A stretch of 64,000 bases of DNA from JANSWY01 sp965267245 (lineage in GTDB: Bacteria > Bacteroidota > Bacteroidia > Cytophagales > Cyclobacteriaceae), in contig OZ253939.1 of NCBI GenBank assembly GCA_965267245.1, positions 2,232,001 to 2,296,000 of the forward strand, written 5' to 3'. This document shows, piece by piece, positions 25,121-35,000 of the stretch. Positions within the stretch are counted from its first letter, which is position 1; each line of letters opens with the position of its first letter. A program made the translations under genes and the position numbers. The notes beneath the pieces were generated by a model. The model saw only the letters and a program-made list of their open reading frames with translations, was not told where the DNA came from and ran no database searches.

Positions 25121-28100
25121 ATGAAAATTTCCCCAACCAGCAAATTCCTCATTGGTGGAATAATCACATTAACCTGTGTTCTGCTATTTAATTACCCTTT
25201 TCCCATACAAACCCGGGAAGCTTATGAGGCCCACTTAAAAACCCATCCATTTAATAAACGTAATTATGAGGATGCCCAAAACAACATAAAATCACCTGAC
25301 AGGCCAGATCTTGCCTGGGAACAAGAATTCCTTCTTACGATGGACCCGAAGACTCTTCAACCAGAGAGAGAAAGGCTCTTTCAAATAAAAAAAGGTCTCA
25401 AAAAGAATCAATACCCACTGCGAAGACAAGAAATCCCCTGGAACGAGAGGGGTCCATCCAATATTGGAGGCAGAACCAGGGCCCTAGCATATGAACCTGA
25501 TGGCTCGAATAAGGTTTGGGCAGGTAGTGTCACAGGTGGACTATGGTTCAATAACGACATCACTGACCCTGATAGTGAATGGCAAAATGTAGATGACTTC
25601 TGGGACAATATTGCCATTACAGCACTTGCATTTGATCCAAACAATTCAGATGTAGTGTATGCAGGTACCGGAGAGGGTTGGTTAAATGCATCCTCCAGGG
25701 GTGCAGGAGTTTGGAAGTCATCTGATGGGGGCGCTACCTGGGATCAGCTTGAAGAAACGGAAGACTATCAATATGTAAATGATTTAGTCGTTAGGGATGA
25801 ATCAAGCGGAGCAGATCCAGGGGTATTATATGTTGGGACAAGCAGAACCTTTTATAATGGGACATTTCATGGAGTGGGTGGAATTTTTAGGTCCACCGAT
25901 GAGGGGACAAGTTTTACTGAGGTATCCTCTTCTGCTACAGCAGACTTAAGTATCAATGCAGACAACTCAAGAATCTGGGCAGGAACTACTGGAGGTGATA
26001 TTCAATTTTCAGAAAATGGTGAAACCTGGACGACCTCCTACGATACAGATTTCTCACGTGTTAACATAGCCTGTGCTCCTTCAGATGCCAACTACATTTA
26101 TGGATTGATCGAATCAGATTTGGCGCTTCAGGAAGTGGTTTACTCTGATGACAATGGCGCCTCCTGGAACTCAGTCAATGAACCCAATGATGCTGATCAG
26201 GGAATACCATCAGACGATTTCACCAGAGGACAGGCCTGGTATGATTTAGTTATTAAAGTAGATCCCAATGACCCAAATACTATTGTTGCGGGTGGCATTG
26301 ACCTATTCAGATCTACAGATAATGGTACAAACTGGACTCAAATATCCAAATGGTCCAATAACAATGACCTATTTGATCTTGATTGCTCAATTGTGCATGC
26401 TGATCAACATGGTATCGTCTTCAAAGCAGGAAGCTCATCGGAAGTGATTTTTGGGACAGACGGAGGAGTCTATTATACAAGTGATCTCTCAAATGCGGGC
26501 ACACAGGATGTAATCAGCAGTAGAAACACCGGATATAATGTTACCCAGTTCTATACTTGTGCTCAACATCCGGAAGAAGGTGAGAACTTTTATTTGGCTG
26601 GGTCTCAAGATAATGGTACGCAACGATTCCAAACTGCTGGAATAAATGAAACAGTAGATGTATATGGTGGAGATGGTGCCTATTGTGCTATCGACCAGGA
26701 CGATCCAGACTTTCAAATCGTATCTTATGTGTATAATGTATATGCACTATCTACAAACGGTGGCACAAGCTTTTCTGATATAAACGATGACCAAAATACG
26801 GGTTCCTTTATCAATCCAGCTGATTATGATAACAATTTGAATATTCTTTATTCAGGCAGAGATGAAAATGGAATCAATAGAATTTCAGATATTACTGGAA
26901 CTCCAACAGTAGATAATTTTGATATTTCACTTGGGGCCAATGCCAGTCATTTCAGAGTGTCTGAATATACCACAGCGTCCACTACATTATTCGTGGGAAC
27001 CAGCAGTGGTAGACTTTTTATTGTTACAAATGCCGATTCAGATACACCTTCTATTGAAGAAATCACAGGAGATAATTTTCCTAACGGAAGCATTTCGTGT
27101 GTTGAAATTGGTGCTTCTGAAGAAGAGTTATTAGTGACGTTTACAAATTATGGTGTGACTTCAATCTGGTACAGCGAAGATGGTGGGGCATCCTGGGCGA
27201 ATAAAGAAGGTAATTTCCCTGATATGCCAATAAGATGGGCTCTTTTCAATCCAAATAACCGAGACGAGGTTCTATTGGCAACCGAACTAGGCACCTGGAG
27301 TACTCAAAACCTCTCTAACTCATCACCTACCTGGGAGGCTTCTAATGATGGCCTTGCAAATGTAAGAACAGACATGTTCCAGCTAAGGTCCAGCGACAAT
27401 CAGGTAGTAGCTGCTACACATGGACGCGGGTTGTTTAGTTTTATGGGCTGGGGACAAGCCGCACCAAATGTAAATTTCACAGCGGACCAAAATGTCGCTT
27501 GTGCCGGATCTCTCACTGTGAATTTCTCGAATTTGACATCTTCATTTCCAGCTGCTGATTCATATGAATGGAGTTTTCCTGGTGGATCTCCTTCCAGCTC
27601 AACTGAGGAAACCCCTCCAGAGATAACCTATAGTACTACTGGAACTTTTGATGTAACCCTCACAGTAACCAATTCTATTGGAACAAGTACTGAAACAAAG
27701 AATGACTACATCAATGTGGGCAGTGCAAGAATACTTCCATTTGAAGAAGGTTTTGAAGGAGATACTTTCCCTCCAGACTGTTGGACTACCACAAGAGGAT
27801 CCAATAACCTGGGGCAAACAAATGACTGGACCTCATCAACCACCTCTAATTCTGGCTCAAACGCCGCATATGTGCAATATGAAAATGCTGGAGGAACCAC
27901 AGAAGACTGGTTGATTACACCGGGAATTAATCTTTCTGATGGGTTCAAATCTACACTCACTCATTTCAGTAGAGATACTTACCTATCAGATTATGGTTCA
28001 CAATATCAAATAAAAGTGAGTACTAGTAGTGACCCACTTGATCTGGAAAGTTATGAGACAGTTAGTACACGAACAGAAGCTGACATGGATAACAGTGCAT

Positions 28101-29536
28101 TCACGCAGTTTTCAGATGATCTGGGAGCCTACGATGGGGTACTAATCTACCTGGCCTTTGTATTTGTTCAGGACGATGGAGATGACTGGTACCTGGATGA
28201 TATTTCAATCTCACAACAGTCAGTAGTAGTATCTGTAGATGGTCCTGTATCTTTTTGTTCGAATGACCTCTCAACAACCCTGATGGTGACTGCCGATGAG
28301 GATTTTGAATACCAATGGAATCTAAATGGTGAAGCAATAGCTAATGCTAATTCCAATTCATATACACCAGAAGAATCCGGAGAATATACAGTTGATGTCA
28401 CCTACACTGTATCCGATGTTACAATTACTTCCGACGCAATCGAAATCTCAGTTGAAGATGTTCCTGTAATAAATGAATTCAGTTTTGAAAATGCAATTTG
28501 TCTGGGTTCGTCATCTAACTTGTCAATTGACGCAACGGGGACTGATCTTTCTTACCAATGGCGACTAGATGGAGAGGATATTTCAGATAATGAACATTTC
28601 TCTGGTTCTAATACTGAAACACTAACTATAATTGACTTTAATGCTGAATTATCCGGAGAATATGTCTGTGAAGTTTCTACAGAATTATGTGAGATCTCAT
28701 CTGAAGCGGCTGAAATATCCACTGCATCACCTCCAACAATCGAATCACAACCAAGCGACCAAACGGCATGTACAACTGAGTCTGTTCAGTTCTCCATATC
28801 AGCAACAGGAGATGATCTCACCTTCCAATGGTTTGTCAACGGTAGTTTTATTGCAGACGGCGGACAATTCTCCGGAGCACAGACCAATACGCTTACCATT
28901 GATGAAATTACCAGTGGTAACCTGGGAGACTATAGTTGTGAAGTTAGTCTTAACGGATGTGCTTCTTCTTCTGAATCTGCTGCACTTTCAGTAATTGAAT
29001 TAACAACTATTGAAACACATCCAGAGGATGTTGAAGTATGTGAATTAGCTACAGCTACTTTTACAGTAACAGCAACTGGAGTAGAGGAATCATATCAATG
29101 GTTTTTTGAAGGTGAGCTATTGGAAGATAGCGATCAGGTCAGTGGAGCATCATCCAACACCTTAACAATTTTAAATTCCGAAACAGCTAATGCCGGAGCA
29201 TACACTTGTGAAATTTCGAGTAACTGCGAAACAATCGTAACGAACGAAGCGAATCTGACTATTGCTGTCTGTACCAACTCAAGGACTGTTACAGAGAAGT
29301 TTGAGGTTTTCCCAAATCCAACATCTGGAATAGTGAAGTTGGACCTGAAAGATTTTTCCTCATATGATCATCTGAACTTAAATGTTTATGATATCAGTGG
29401 AAAAGTGGTTACATCAAAAGATTTACAAAACAGTTTAGCTCATGAAATTGACTTAGGTGAGTACGAAAATGGACTTTATTATCTTGTAATCAATACAGGT
29501 CATAGCCAAATAACAAGGACTATACTAAAAAATTAG
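25121..29536 (+). CDS. Large T9SS cargo protein: BNR/sortilin repeats, PKD, Ig-like domains
   Basis: 1471 residues, exported by Sec and then the type IX secretion system. Order: N-terminal signal (FLIGGIITLTCVLLF); propeller of BNR/sortilin-like repeats (about 105-770) with many GGATWDQ, SADNGASWNS, STDNGTNWTQ and DGGASWAN turns; PKD domain (about 783-865: YEWSFPGGSPSSS, GTFDVTLTVTN); cleaved-adhesin/jelly-roll-like domain (about 870-1030: GFEGDTFPPDCW, TEDWLITPGINLS); four Ig-like domains (about 1031-1390), each with paired Cys and YQW/FQW; C-terminal sorting domain (about 1394-1471: FEVFPNPTSG). It is probably cell-surface and may bind or degrade polymers, but no catalytic motif is visible. 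It ends in an intrinsic terminator. Confidence 0.93.
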   Translation: MKISPTSKFLIGGIITLTCVLLFNYPFPIQTREAYEAHLKTHPFNKRNYEDAQNNIKSPDRPDLAWEQEFLLTMDPKTLQPERERLFQIKKGLKKNQYPLRRQEIPWNERGPSNIGGRTRALAYEPDGSNKVWAGSVTGGLWFNNDITDPDSEWQNVDDFWDNIAITALAFDPNNSDVVYAGTGEGWLNASSRGAGVWKSSDGGATWDQLEETEDYQYVNDLVVRDESSGADPGVLYVGTSRTFYNGTFHGVGGIFRSTDEGTSFTEVSSSATADLSINADNSRIWAGTTGGDIQFSENGETWTTSYDTDFSRVNIACAPSDANYIYGLIESDLALQEVVYSDDNGASWNSVNEPNDADQGIPSDDFTRGQAWYDLVIKVDPNDPNTIVAGGIDLFRSTDNGTNWTQISKWSNNNDLFDLDCSIVHADQHGIVFKAGSSSEVIFGTDGGVYYTSDLSNAGTQDVISSRNTGYNVTQFYTCAQHPEEGENFYLAGSQDNGTQRFQTAGINETVDVYGGDGAYCAIDQDDPDFQIVSYVYNVYALSTNGGTSFSDINDDQNTGSFINPADYDNNLNILYSGRDENGINRISDITGTPTVDNFDISLGANASHFRVSEYTTASTTLFVGTSSGRLFIVTNADSDTPSIEEITGDNFPNGSISCVEIGASEEELLVTFTNYGVTSIWYSEDGGASWANKEGNFPDMPIRWALFNPNNRDEVLLATELGTWSTQNLSNSSPTWEASNDGLANVRTDMFQLRSSDNQVVAATHGRGLFSFMGWGQAAPNVNFTADQNVACAGSLTVNFSNLTSSFPAADSYEWSFPGGSPSSSTEETPPEITYSTTGTFDVTLTVTNSIGTSTETKNDYINVGSARILPFEEGFEGDTFPPDCWTTTRGSNNLGQTNDWTSSTTSNSGSNAAYVQYENAGGTTEDWLITPGINLSDGFKSTLTHFSRDTYLSDYGSQYQIKVSTSSDPLDLESYETVSTRTEADMDNSAFTQFSDDLGAYDGVLIYLAFVFVQDDGDDWYLDDISISQQSVVVSVDGPVSFCSNDLSTTLMVTADEDFEYQWNLNGEAIANANSNSYTPEESGEYTVDVTYTVSDVTITSDAIEISVEDVPVINEFSFENAICLGSSSNLSIDATGTDLSYQWRLDGEDISDNEHFSGSNTETLTIIDFNAELSGEYVCEVSTELCEISSEAAEISTASPPTIESQPSDQTACTTESVQFSISATGDDLTFQWFVNGSFIADGGQFSGAQTNTLTIDEITSGNLGDYSCEVSLNGCASSSESAALSVIELTTIETHPEDVEVCELATATFTVTATGVEESYQWFFEGELLEDSDQVSGASSNTLTILNSETANAGAYTCEISSNCETIVTNEANLTIAVCTNSRTVTEKFEVFPNPTSGIVKLDLKDFSSYDHLNLNVYDISGKVVTSKDLQNSLAHEIDLGEYENGLYYLVINTGHSQITRTILKN

Positions 29537-29560
29537 AGCCTGATAACGAAAAACTCAGAG

Positions 29561-29587
29561 CCTGTTCCATTTGGAACAGGTTTTTTT
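29561..29587 (+). terminator. Intrinsic terminator after T9SS gene
   Basis: CCTGTTCC (29561-29568), loop ATTT, GGAACAGG (29573-29580), then seven T. It starts 24 bp after the stop. Confidence 0.9.
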
Positions 29588-29621
29588 ATTTGTAGTAATC
29601 CTGAAATACCTAAATTGTAAT

Positions 29622-30860
29622 ATGAAATTCAACTTATTATGGCTGCTTGTTATTACTTCATCAGCAATATTTGGCCAGTCAAATAATATTTCGGGAACCT
29701 GGGTTGGTAGTGCAAGATTCATTAAGTCACATATTCAAACCAAATATGATCTTACGCAATCCAAAAATCAAATATCAGGAACTATTGAGTCAATCACTGA
29801 TTCAGCCAATTACATTACCTATACCGTAAAAGGAAGTATTGAAGGAGATCAGGTTGTGTTAACGCCTGTTTCTTATTCAGACAAAAAAGGAATGCCGTGC
29901 ATGTCAGTTAGTTTTTTGACATATAAAATCAATAATGGAAGTCCAACACTTATTGGCAAATGGAAAGGTGACAAAAGGTTCGACACTTGCCCACCTTTGG
30001 TTTCAGGTGCTGTTACCCTTGTAAGAACAGACGAGCCTGCTGTATCCACTATTGTTGCTGACAATAGGGAATTTATCTCAAGCCAAGAAACTCATGCGAT
30101 TGCAGAAAATGATGTAGAAGGTAATGCGTTAATCAGTGAATTGAGTAAAAGGAATTTCTATGCGTTAATCATCGGCATAAATGAATATAATGATCCTGAA
30201 ATACAGGACCTTGATAATCCAATCAAAGATGCGGAAGCATTGGCAGCTGTCTTGCAACAACACTACTCTTTTGAAAAACAAAATTTGAAAATCATTTCCA
30301 ACGCAACCAGAGAAGATATTATAGTAGCACTAGATGAATTGGTTGATAAAGTTAATGAGAAAGATAATGTCCTAATATTCTATGCAGGACATGGTATTTG
30401 GAACAATAAACTAGATCAGGGCTATTGGTTACCAAGCGATGCATCCGCTGATTCCAAGTCATATTGGTTATCAAACAGCACATTAAGAGATTACATTGGA
30501 GGTATCAAATCAAAACATACATTACTGATTTCTGATGCATGTTTTAGCGGAGGCATACTCAAGGAAAGGGGAGTATTTGAAAACAGTAAGGCCATTCTGG
30601 AAGTCTATAAATTACCAAGTAGAAAAGCAATGACAAGTGGGACTTTGAAAACTGTCCCTGATGAAAGTATCTTTATTAAGTATCTACTAAAAAATCTCAA
30701 GAACAATCAGGCTCCACTTATCTCTGCTGATCAACTTTTTAGAAATTTTAAGACAGCAGTAATCAATAATAGTCCCAATGGGCAAGTTCCTCAATACGGG
30801 CCAATCTCCCAGGCCGCCGATGAGGGTGGTGATTTTGTATTCTTAAGAAGGGATCAATAG
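29622..30860 (+). CDS. Exported caspase-like (peptidase C14) protein
   Basis: 412 residues with a signal peptide (to SAIFGQ). The N-terminal 120-residue part (NISGTWVGSARFIKSHIQTKYDLTQ to TLIGKWKGDKRF) looks like a beta-barrel or lipocalin-like domain. The C-terminal caspase/metacaspase domain opens with RNFYALIIGINEYND. The catalytic dyad is present: His257 in FYAGHG and Cys307 in SDACFSGG. Bacterial caspase-like proteases cleave after basic residues or Asp; the target here is unknown. Its function may be envelope stress or self-regulation, but no neighbour shows this. The start is the ATG at 29622, directly before the signal peptide. It is followed by a hairpin terminator. Confidence 0.9.
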   Translation: MKFNLLWLLVITSSAIFGQSNNISGTWVGSARFIKSHIQTKYDLTQSKNQISGTIESITDSANYITYTVKGSIEGDQVVLTPVSYSDKKGMPCMSVSFLTYKINNGSPTLIGKWKGDKRFDTCPPLVSGAVTLVRTDEPAVSTIVADNREFISSQETHAIAENDVEGNALISELSKRNFYALIIGINEYNDPEIQDLDNPIKDAEALAAVLQQHYSFEKQNLKIISNATREDIIVALDELVDKVNEKDNVLIFYAGHGIWNNKLDQGYWLPSDASADSKSYWLSNSTLRDYIGGIKSKHTLLISDACFSGGILKERGVFENSKAILEVYKLPSRKAMTSGTLKTVPDESIFIKYLLKNLKNNQAPLISADQLFRNFKTAVINNSPNGQVPQYGPISQAADEGGDFVFLRRDQ

Positions 30861-30866
30861 AAGTTA

Positions 30867-30904
30867 GTCCTGATCTCCAGTAGAAAATCAGGACACAATT
30901 TTTA
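30867..30904 (+). terminator. Terminator between convergent caspase and barrel genes
   Basis: GTCCTGAT (30867-30874) pairs with ATCAGGAC (30887-30894), 12-base loop, then ACAATTTTT. It lies in the 41-bp convergent gap. Confidence 0.65.
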
Positions 30905-31480
30905 AAAAGTGTATCCAACATGCAGGGTTGCAAACATAACGATTGGTGCAATATCATAAACCTCAGACCCCAGATGGTCAGATCCGGAAAACTTTGAAGT
31001 TAAACCAATCCCAGCCCAGGGTTTCAAATAAAATCCATTGTCAAAAGGTTTCCATGTATAACCCGCATACGGCATTATTAATCCATTCGTAAACTTAGAA
31101 GCACCTTCCAACCAGGTATTACCTATTTCGTATTCCTGAATTGCCAATTGTCCTCCTACAAACCACTTGTTATTGACCTCTGAGAAAAAGTACTCTGCAA
31201 AAATTCCGGCTCCCTGATTTAGACGTACCTCCCAACCCTTATTTCGATTGTGCTTGTTCATATCAACAAATACATCTGGAAAATCCATTGCGTATGCTCC
31301 TGCTCCAACGAGTAAGTGTTCACTTTTTGCTGGTTTCACCCTAAGATGAACACCGTATCCCCTGAAAAGGAATGTTGCAGGATCTACCTCTACGGATACT
31401 TCCATGCGACTATTATTTTGCGCCATTGACTTGATACTAGCCAATAATAAAACCATTGCTATAATTCCAATTCTTTTCAT
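30902..31480 (-). CDS. Outer-membrane beta-barrel protein, unknown
   Basis: 192 residues with a signal peptide (to IKSMAQ). The rest is alternating strands with aromatic girdles (GYGVHLRVKPAKSEHLLVGAGAYAM; LIMPYAGYTWKPFDNGFYLKPWAGIGLTS; a terminal strand ending in VGYTF). This is a typical small eight- or ten-strand outer-membrane barrel. The substrate is unknown. A TATACGTTATAT site 12 bp before its start is nearly repeated upstream of the adjacent Rrf2 gene on the same strand, so it may be a target of that regulator. The intervening gap is 55 bp. Confidence 0.72.
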   Translation of the reverse strand: MKRIGIIAMVLLLASIKSMAQNNSRMEVSVEVDPATFLFRGYGVHLRVKPAKSEHLLVGAGAYAMDFPDVFVDMNKHNRNKGWEVRLNQGAGIFAEYFFSEVNNKWFVGGQLAIQEYEIGNTWLEGASKFTNGLIMPYAGYTWKPFDNGFYLKPWAGIGLTSKFSGSDHLGSEVYDIAPIVMFATLHVGYTF

Positions 31481-31492
31481 TGCTTTAATATT

Positions 31493-31504
31493 TATACGTT
31501 ATAT
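31493..31504. promoter_or_regulatory. Candidate Rrf2 site at barrel gene
   Basis: TATACGTTATAT, 12 bp upstream of the barrel gene start. The same 12-mer with one change (TATACGATATAT) lies at 31979-31990 (minus) upstream of the Rrf2 gene. The region is AT-rich, so chance is possible. Confidence 0.3.
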
Positions 31505-31535
31505 TTATTTTATATAGTTAAACTCAAAAAAATTT

Positions 31536-31964
31536 CTATTTTCCCATCTCCTCTAAAATTGATCCAATTGTCTTTTGACCCAAAGAATTCTTCATCTGAT
31601 TTTCTGCTTCACCTAGTATTTGCCTAATAGACTTTCTTGCATTATCCGGCCTTTTTCCCTCTGCCAGAATATTCACATCCGAATGAAACAATGGCTTTCC
31701 TTTTTCAGTGGCTACCAGAATATCCAATACAGATATTTTGTCAGGATCTTTCATTAATCTGATGCCACCAGACTTTCCCTCTTTTGTTTCTATTATTCCT
31801 GCTGCATTCAACCCTTGCATAATCTTCACAAGCGTTGGTTTTGGGATACTTAGATATTTTGAGATATCCGCCGTGGACAAAAATTCAAACTGCTTTTGTC
31901 TGATCTTATCTGCAATAAAAATGACTACCAAAATTGATTTGGTAAAAGATAGGGAATAACTCAT
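31536..31964 (-). CDS. Rrf2 family transcriptional regulator
   Basis: 142-residue Rrf2-type winged-helix regulator. The N-terminal recognition region is KQFEFLSTADISKYLSIPKPTLVKIMQGLNAAGIIETKEGKSGGIRLMKDPDKISVLDIL, matching the family (wing GKSGGIRL). The family's iron-sulfur members carry three cysteines; this protein has no cysteine at all, so it cannot bind an Fe-S cluster and must sense something else or nothing. It is probably autoregulated: a TATACGATATAT sequence lies upstream and recurs at the next downstream gene. It is preceded by pyc on the same strand, separated by about 115 bp. Confidence 0.9.
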   Translation of the reverse strand: MSYSLSFTKSILVVIFIADKIRQKQFEFLSTADISKYLSIPKPTLVKIMQGLNAAGIIETKEGKSGGIRLMKDPDKISVLDILVATEKGKPLFHSDVNILAEGKRPDNARKSIRQILGEAENQMKNSLGQKTIGSILEEMGK

Positions 31965-31978
31965 ACTAAATATATATT

Positions 31979-31990
31979 ATATATCGTATA
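31979..31990 (-). promoter_or_regulatory. Candidate Rrf2 autoregulatory site
   Basis: TATACGATATAT on the minus strand, starting 15 bp upstream of the Rrf2 ATG; near-copy of TATACGTTATAT at 31493. Confidence 0.3.
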
Positions 31991-32041
31991 CGGACGAGTT
32001 ACGTTTGGGTTGTGTGTGGGTGATTTTTATGTTGGTGGGAA

Positions 32042-32076
32042 TCCAGTCAAGCGAAATACCTGACTGGAATAATTGT
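32042..32076. terminator. Hairpin downstream of pyc
   Basis: TCCAGTCA (32042-32049) pairs with TGACTGGA (32061-32068), 11-base loop. A T-rich tail follows on the plus strand (AATAATTGTTTTTT); on the minus strand, where pyc ends at 32080, no U tract follows, so its use as the pyc terminator is uncertain. Confidence 0.45.
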
Positions 32077-32079
32077 TTT

Positions 32080-35000
32080 TTATGCTTTATCTAGCTCAAT
32101 GACTAAATCATTTGTTTCAACAAGCGTCTTTTCTGAAAGCGAAATTGACTTTACGGTACCTTCAAATGGTGCTGTGATCGTATTTTCTATTTTCATGGCT
32201 TCAATCACAAACAGAGGCTGGTTCTTTTTAACAGCCTGTCCTGCAGAAACCAAAATAGTACTCAGCATGCCTTGCAAAGGCGCTCCTACCTCAGTCTCAA
32301 GGTTTGTATTGGCCTTTCTATTCTCAATCTTTTTAACATCCAAACTCTTATCCTGAATCTTAACAGGGCGTGTTTGGCCATTTACCTGAAAGAATAGAGT
32401 TCTTTCTCCATGTTCATTTGCAGGACCAATTGATTCTAACTTGACAATGATCATTTTGCCTGGCGCAATCTCAACATTTGTTTCTTCAAGAGGTTTCAAT
32501 CCATAGAAGAAGTTTCTTGTTGGGATTTTACTGATATCATCATACTCAAGGTGTTTTTCATATGCATTCTCCCAAACCTTAGGGTAGAGCTTCCAGGAAA
32601 GGAAATCAGTGAGCACTAATTCTCTTCCAAAACCTTCCTGAAACTTGTCTATGAATTCTTTGAACTCTTTATCAAAGTCAACCGGTTCGAGGTGAGCATT
32701 AGGTCTGTCCGTAAATGGTTTTTCGTCTTTCAAGACCATCTTCTGTAGCTTTTCAGGAAAACCACCTGCCGGTTGCCCTAATTCTCCTCTAAAAAAGCCC
32801 TGTACAGAATCAGGGAAACTAATTTCGTCACCTTTCTCAAGAATATCAGTTACACTTAAATCCTTACTTACCATAAATTGGGCCATATCCCCAACTACTT
32901 TACTACTTGGAGTGACCTTGACTATGTCTCCAAAAAGCTCATTTACCTCCTCATATTTTGTCTTGATCTCTTCAAATTTGTCACCTAAACCGAGTGCGAT
33001 TGCCTGTGGTTTCAAGTTACTGTATTGACCTCCTGGAATTTCATGCTGAAAAACCTCTGCAGTACCAGCTTTAAGGCCACTTTCGAATGGATAGTAGTGC
33101 TCTCTCACAGTCTCCCAATACCTGCTAAATTTATTTAAGCTCTTGATATCAAAAGGATTTTCCCTTTCCTGAAAGCGCATCATTTCAACAACTGCATTGA
33201 AGTTTGGTTGAGATGTCAATCCGCTCATTCCAGCAAGCGCCACATCAACCACATCTACTCCCGCTTCAATAGCCTTCAGATAAGTAGTAGCCTGTAAGGA
33301 GGAAGTGTCATGGGTATGTAAATGTATTGGAAGGTTTACTTCAGATTTCAATGCTCCAATTAATTCAAAAGCCGCATATGGCTTTAATAAGCCTGCCATA
33401 TCTTTTATTGCCAATATATGTGCTCCTGCATTTTCAATGTCTTTTGCTAACTGGACATAATACTCAAGCGTATATTTCGATCTTTTAGGATCTAATATAT
33501 CTCCGGTGTAGCACAAACAAACTTCGGCTAATCCACCAGTTTTATTTCTGACCGTATTAATTGAAGGCTCCATAGCTTTCAGCCAATTTAAGGAATCGAA
33601 AATCCTGAACACATCCACGCCAGTTTCCCAGGCCTTTTCAACAAATTTCTCAATCAGGTTATCGGGGTAAGCTGTATACCCTACTGCGTTGCTTCCTCTT
33701 AGCAGCATCTGAAGCAAAATATTAGGCATTGCTTGTCGAAGTTCAGATAATCGTTTCCATGGGTTTTCATACAGAAACCTGAGGCATACATCAAAAGTTG
33801 CTCCTCCCCATACTTCCATTGAGAAGGTTTGTGGATGTTGTTTGGCGTATGCTTCGGCCACTCTCAACATATCATAGGTTCTGATCCTGGTAGCCAATAA
33901 GCTTTGATGTCCGTCCCGCATCGTGGTATCGGTATACTGGATCTTTTTCTCATTTTTAAGCCAGTCACAGAATGCATCTGGTCCCAGTTCAGTGAGCTTA
34001 TCTTTTGTTCCTTTCGGAAAATCACCATATTTATCAAATTCTGGGATTTTTGGATCTTCCAGACGTTTGTTTGAATCCGTGAACTTCACATCCGGGTTGC
34101 CATTCACTACAACTTCCCCAAGGAACTTGACTGACTTAGTTGCACGGTCAAGTTGCTGTTTTAAATCAAATAATTCAGGGTGATCCTGAATGAAATTTAC
34201 TGTAGCACTTCCACTTCGGAATATGTCATGATTGATGATGTTGACCAGGAATGGCACATTTGTTTTTACTCCTCTGATCCTAAACTCCTGCAATGCCCGA
34301 TGCATCTTTCTGCAAGCACCATCCAATGTTCTCCCCTGAGCGCTGACCTTCACCAGCATTGAATCAAAGAATGGACTAACTGAGGCCCCCTGATACAAGC
34401 TACCTGCGTCAAGTCTTATTCCAAAACCCGCTGCACTCCTGTAGGTAGTGATTGTACCATAATCTGGTCTGAAATTATTGGCCGGATCCTCTGTGGTGAT
34501 CCTGCACTGAATGGCAAATCCAGTAACCTTTATACTTTCCTGGCTAGCAATTTTAATCTGCTGGTCACTCAGCTTGTATCCTCCAGCAATAAAGATTTGA
34601 GTTTTAATCAGGTCGATTCCTGTTACCATTTCAGTAACAGTGTGTTCTACCTGTATTCTGGGGTTAACTTCAATGAAAAAGATATTGGCGTCTCTGTCAA
34701 CTAAAAATTCAACAGTACCAACATTGTTGTATTTAACCTTTTCGGCAATGGCCACCGCATGTTTATACAGATCTTGTTTTACATCATCCTGAAGATTCAA
34801 TGATGGAGCCACCTCAACTACCTTTTGAAAGCGTCTCTGTACTGAGCAGTCCCTCTCAAACAGGTGAACTATATTACCATGTCTGTCACCAGCTATTTGG
34901 ATTTCAATATGCCTTGGTTGATCAACAAATTTCTCCAGAAAAACAGTATCGTCACCAAATGCATTCTTGGCTTCTCTCTTTGCTTCGGTGAATGCTCCAG

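Noticed and set aside
29622..30860. Caspase-like protein as part of a defence system (for example gasdermin or CRISPR-type)
   Set aside because: It carries a signal peptide and no gasdermin, TPR-CHAT or nuclease partner is adjacent.
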